A stretch of 34,882 nt of DNA, taken from positions 1 to 34,882 of the forward strand of contig JAQGJX010000078.1 in the NCBI GenBank assembly GCA_028290405.1. The letters are read 5' to 3'. A model generated the notes under the pieces. That model was not told the origin of the DNA and searched no databases. It was given only the letters and a program-made list of their open reading frames with translations. The translations under genes were made by a program, and so were the position numbers. Numbering within the stretch: position 1 is the stretch's first letter; every line of letters starts with the position of its first letter. Positions 33,124 to 34,882 of the stretch are shown here, piece by piece. The DNA comes from Hyphomicrobiales bacterium. Its GTDB lineage: Bacteria > Pseudomonadota > Alphaproteobacteria > Rhizobiales > Beijerinckiaceae.

Positions 33124-33433
33124 TCTGCGCGCGCGCCGCATCATGAACTCGCTGAGCGACGCTTGCGGGCTCAAACTGTTTCCCCCTTTGCGGCGGTTCT
33201 CCAGTCTTTTGGGATTACGACGAAGGGCGCGGGAGCCGTCCGGCGATGCGTCAGGGGCCCCGCGCCCGCGACGTCCCGCCGGGATCGACAGCTTTCAACG
33301 AGCGCCCGACGCGCCCGCGCGGCCCAAGGAGGACTCCCGCTTTCCCGGCGCGCGAGCCCGCACGGCCCCACCGTGAGCGGCACGATTACAGTTCCTGAAT
33401 AATAAGGCGGCGTTGCTTACAAGAGAGGGTTCT
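33124..33433. other. 310-base intergenic region between two OMP genes
   Basis: No gene, terminator or clear promoter is seen. Short open frames lack ribosome-binding sites and coding-like third positions. The AT-rich stretch 33383-33425 directly before the OMP start is the likely promoter and leader of that gene. Confidence 0.5.
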
Positions 33434-34267
33434 ATGATCAAGTCACTTCTGTCCAGCGCCGCCGTCGTGGCGCTTTGCTCGTCGGCGTTCGCCGCGGACC
33501 TGCCTGCGCGCACTCCCAGCAAGGCTCCGGCGCCTGCCTTCGTGGCCATGAACTGGTCGGGCTTCTACGCAGGCGTGCAGGCCGGCGTCGCCAAGCAGCG
33601 GGACAACTACTCCAGCACCGACGCCGATTGGGATGGCTCCGCGTGGGTCTCCAGCGCTATGGAGGGCGTCTCCAACATGAGCAAGTCGTCCTTCGTGGGC
33701 GGCGTGCATGCGGGCTTCAACCATCAGATCGGCACGTTCGTGGTCGGCCTTGAGGCCGATGTCGAAGGCGTGTCGGGGAAGAACAGCTATTCCGCCTTCG
33801 AAGCGGCTGACAGCACCTACCTTTACTCCGAGACCTGGAGCGTGACGTCCCAGCTCAAGTGGCAGGGGTCCGTCCGTGCGCGCGCAGGCGTCGCGGTCGA
33901 TCGCGCGCTCATCTACGTGACGGGCGGCGTCGCGGCCGGCCAGTTCTCGACGGTGTACTCCAGCGTCATCAGCTCGCCTGCCTCCGCGTCGCACTCGTTC
34001 TCCGACACGCGCTTCGGCTACACGGTCGGCGCGGGCGTCCAGTACGCCCTGACCGACGCGTGGTCCGTGCGCGCCGAATATCGCTACACCGATTTCGGGA
34101 AGCTCACGCACAACGCTGTGCCGTGGATCGTCGGCACGACGACGACTCCCCAGGCGTCCTCGCCGTATTACACGACCGAGCAGCACAAGCTCTCGTCGCA
34201 CGCCGTGCGGGTGGGGCTCTCCTACTCCTTCGGCGCGTCGCAGAAGGCCGTCGTCGCTCGTTACTGA
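33434..34267 (+). CDS. Outer-membrane beta-barrel protein (Omp25/Omp31-like)
   Basis: A 277-residue protein. ATG 33434 has AGAGAGGG upstream and begins a signal peptide (MIKSLLSSAAVVALCSSAFAADLP). The mature part is a typical small porin: MNWSGFYAGVQAGVAKQRD first strand, VGGVHAGFNHQIGTFVVGLEADVEG, GSVRARAGVAVDRALIYVTGGVAAG, YTVGAGVQYALTDAWSVRAEYRYTDFGKL and the closing RVGLSYSFGASQ, ending in Tyr. It is much more like the OMP at 19726 than like its direct neighbour at 32368. A strong terminator follows at 34320. It is probably an abundant surface protein. Confidence 0.92.
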   Translation: MIKSLLSSAAVVALCSSAFAADLPARTPSKAPAPAFVAMNWSGFYAGVQAGVAKQRDNYSSTDADWDGSAWVSSAMEGVSNMSKSSFVGGVHAGFNHQIGTFVVGLEADVEGVSGKNSYSAFEAADSTYLYSETWSVTSQLKWQGSVRARAGVAVDRALIYVTGGVAAGQFSTVYSSVISSPASASHSFSDTRFGYTVGAGVQYALTDAWSVRAEYRYTDFGKLTHNAVPWIVGTTTTPQASSPYYTTEQHKLSSHAVRVGLSYSFGASQKAVVARY

Positions 34268-34319
34268 GCGAAAACGCGCCCGGCTCCCCGGGCGCGTCCG
34301 ATGCCCCGCCAGACAGCAG

Positions 34320-34351
34320 CCGTGAGCCTCCCGGGGCTCACGGTTTTTTTT
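34320..34351 (+). terminator. Rho-independent terminator of the OMP gene
   Basis: CCGTGAGCC (34320-34328) pairs with GGCTCACGG (34335-34343) around a 6-base loop, followed by eight T (34344-34351). A second GC-rich hairpin (GCGCCCGG with CCGGGCGC, about 34276-34296) lies between it and the stop at 34267. This is the clearest terminator in the window. Confidence 0.94.
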
Positions 34352-34426
34352 GTCGCCAGTTTGCGCCGGAGAGCACGTTGCGTCCCCTGGCTGCGTCCAA
34401 CTTAAAAAAGCCGCTTCCCTTCCTCA

Positions 34427-34444
34427 TGATGATCGGAGTCATCA
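34427..34444 (+). promoter_or_regulatory. Short inverted repeat with a GANTC site before the GcrA-like gene
   Basis: TGATGA (34427-34432) and TCATCA (34439-34444) are complementary with a 6-base loop, directly before the AAAGGAG ribosome-binding site. The loop/right arm contains GAGTC (34436-34440), a CcrM-type methylation sequence. Such sites occur often by chance, so regulatory meaning is speculative. Confidence 0.3.
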
Positions 34445-34454
34445 AAGGAGAGAC

Positions 34455-34667
34455 ATGAACGCCCCTTTATCCCGCCAGAAATCTTTGGAAGGCCATTCCT
34501 CCGGCCAGGTCAGCATCATGGCTTTGCAAGAAGGCGTCTGTCGCTGGCCCATGGACCGGTCCTCGAGCGGACATCAGCTGTTCTGCGGCGAAGCGTGCGG
34601 ACACACGAAAGAAGTTTACTGCTCCGAACATCAGGCCCGCTCGCTGGCGCCTCCCAAGAGGAGGTGA
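34455..34667 (+). CDS. 70-residue GcrA C-terminal-domain-like protein
   Basis: ATG 34455 is preceded by AAAGGAG. The central segment EGVCRWPMDRSSSGHQLFCGE, then KEVYCSEHQARSL, matches the C-terminal domain of the alphaproteobacterial cell-cycle regulator GcrA (C-x-W-P..., F-C-G, Y-C-x-x-H), a small Cys/His-rich module that contacts RNA polymerase sigma-70 in Caulobacter. Full GcrA is about 170 residues with an N-terminal helix-turn-helix that reads methylated GANTC; that part is entirely missing here. It may thus be a stand-alone modulator, or a small zinc-binding protein of similar motif. A GAGTC (GANTC type) site lies at 34436-34440, inside a short inverted repeat (34427-34444). Confidence 0.75.
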   Translation: MNAPLSRQKSLEGHSSGQVSIMALQEGVCRWPMDRSSSGHQLFCGEACGHTKEVYCSEHQARSLAPPKRR

Positions 34668-34726
34668 CCGAACTCCGCCTGGCGGGATCAGCCGCGCTGC
34701 GACGCGTTGGCGGCTTTGAAAAGGCG

Positions 34727-34757
34727 CGCCCATCCCCGAGCCCTGTCGGGGAGGGCG
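34727..34757 (-). terminator. Hairpin likely ending the tRNA-Thr transcript
   Basis: TCCCCGA (34733-34739) pairs with TCGGGGA (34746-34752) around a 6-base loop, and the flanking CGCCC/GGGCG (34727-34731 with 34753-34757) extends it with one bulge. On the minus strand it is followed by a short GCGCCTTTTC tract. It lies 49 bases past the tRNA 3' end. Confidence 0.55.
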
Positions 34758-34805
34758 TGACAGGGGCGTTCAGGAAACCGACCCACGCGTCAGTCGCTAA
34801 AATAA

Positions 34806-34881
34806 TGGTGCCGCTTGGGTGACTCGAACACCCGACCCCGTCATTACGAATGACGTGCTCTACCAACTGAGCTAAAGCGGC
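34806..34881 (-). tRNA. tRNA-Thr (anticodon CGU)
   Basis: Read on the minus strand, a full 76-base cloverleaf with encoded CCA (34806-34808) is present. The acceptor stem GCCGCTT (34875-34881) pairs with AAGCGGC (34810-34816). The D arm contains AGCTCAGTTGGTAGAGC; the anticodon stem CGTCA/TGACG holds the loop TTCGTAA with anticodon CGT, decoding ACG (threonine); the T arm has GGGTTCGAGTC-type loop TTCGAGT. Only one base of sequence remains beyond its 5' end, so its promoter is outside the window. Confidence 0.97.
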
Positions 34882-34882
34882 G

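Noticed and set aside
33143-33402. Overlapping short open frames between the two OMP genes
   Set aside because: Three frames on both strands are open at once, none has a ribosome-binding site or recognisable sequence.

Overview
The window looks like chromosomal DNA from a high-GC alphaproteobacterium, probably of the order Hyphomicrobiales (Rhizobiales). This is inferred from lineage-typical families: Omp25/Omp31-like small outer-membrane barrels, an HWE-type histidine kinase, a GcrA-type C-terminal domain, a large coiled-coil membrane protein resembling the rhizobial growth-pole-ring protein, and several tripartite-tricarboxylate (Bug/TctC) solute receptors. Codons are strongly G/C-ending, so most genes have long antisense shadow frames. 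I found no insertion sequence, CRISPR array, phage gene or rRNA. One tRNA, tRNA-Thr(CGU), ends the window.

Layout. (1) 1-4362 (+): the 3' end of a Rieske ring-hydroxylating oxygenase, then a complete three-gene ABC importer (receptor, fused double permease, ATPase). (2) 4359-7971: a GH13 alpha-glucosidase (-) divergent from TreZ trehalohydrolase (+). (3) 7984-10327 (+): a tungstate importer in the order tupB-tupC-tupA, with a strong two-tier inverted repeat just before tupB. (4) 10432-11680 (+): two very small membrane or secreted proteins and a VOC/glyoxalase-fold protein. (5) 11833-14371 (+): a two-domain KaiC-like ATPase next to an HWE histidine kinase with a degenerate receiver-like N-terminus. 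(6) 14375-17082: small secreted proteins and rmuC. (7) 17174-27468: an accessory catabolic region with an orphan LivK-type receptor, two full Rieske oxygenases, a luciferase-like flavin monooxygenase, two TctC receptors, a TAT-exported amidohydrolase and an alpha/beta hydrolase; one Omp25-like barrel lies inside it. (8) 27556-31842: a secreted lectin-like protein with a clear terminator, a 62-residue protein, and an envelope pair made of an OmpA-domain protein and an 819-residue membrane coiled-coil protein. (9) 32118-34881: a candidate small RNA with a strong terminator, two outer-membrane barrels, a 70-residue GcrA-like C-terminal domain protein and tRNA-Thr.

How the genes may work together. 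The minus-strand run 26343 to 20714 (hydrolase, amidohydrolase, TctC, Rieske oxygenase, flavin monooxygenase) is arranged like one pathway for uptake and oxidative or hydrolytic breakdown of an organic acid or amide; the substrate cannot be read from sequence. The Rieske fragment and the first ABC importer at the left edge could be a second module of the same kind. KaiC-like ATPase plus kinase looks like a signalling pair without KaiA or KaiB in view. The coiled-coil/OmpA pair may link inner membrane, peptidoglycan and outer membrane, possibly at the growth pole.

The observations most worth following are the KaiC-like/HWE pair with unusual phosphosite residues, the short growth-pole-ring-like protein paired with OmpA, the orphan GcrA C-terminal domain, the structured leader before tupBCA, and the terminator-bearing transcript candidate at 32118-32257.
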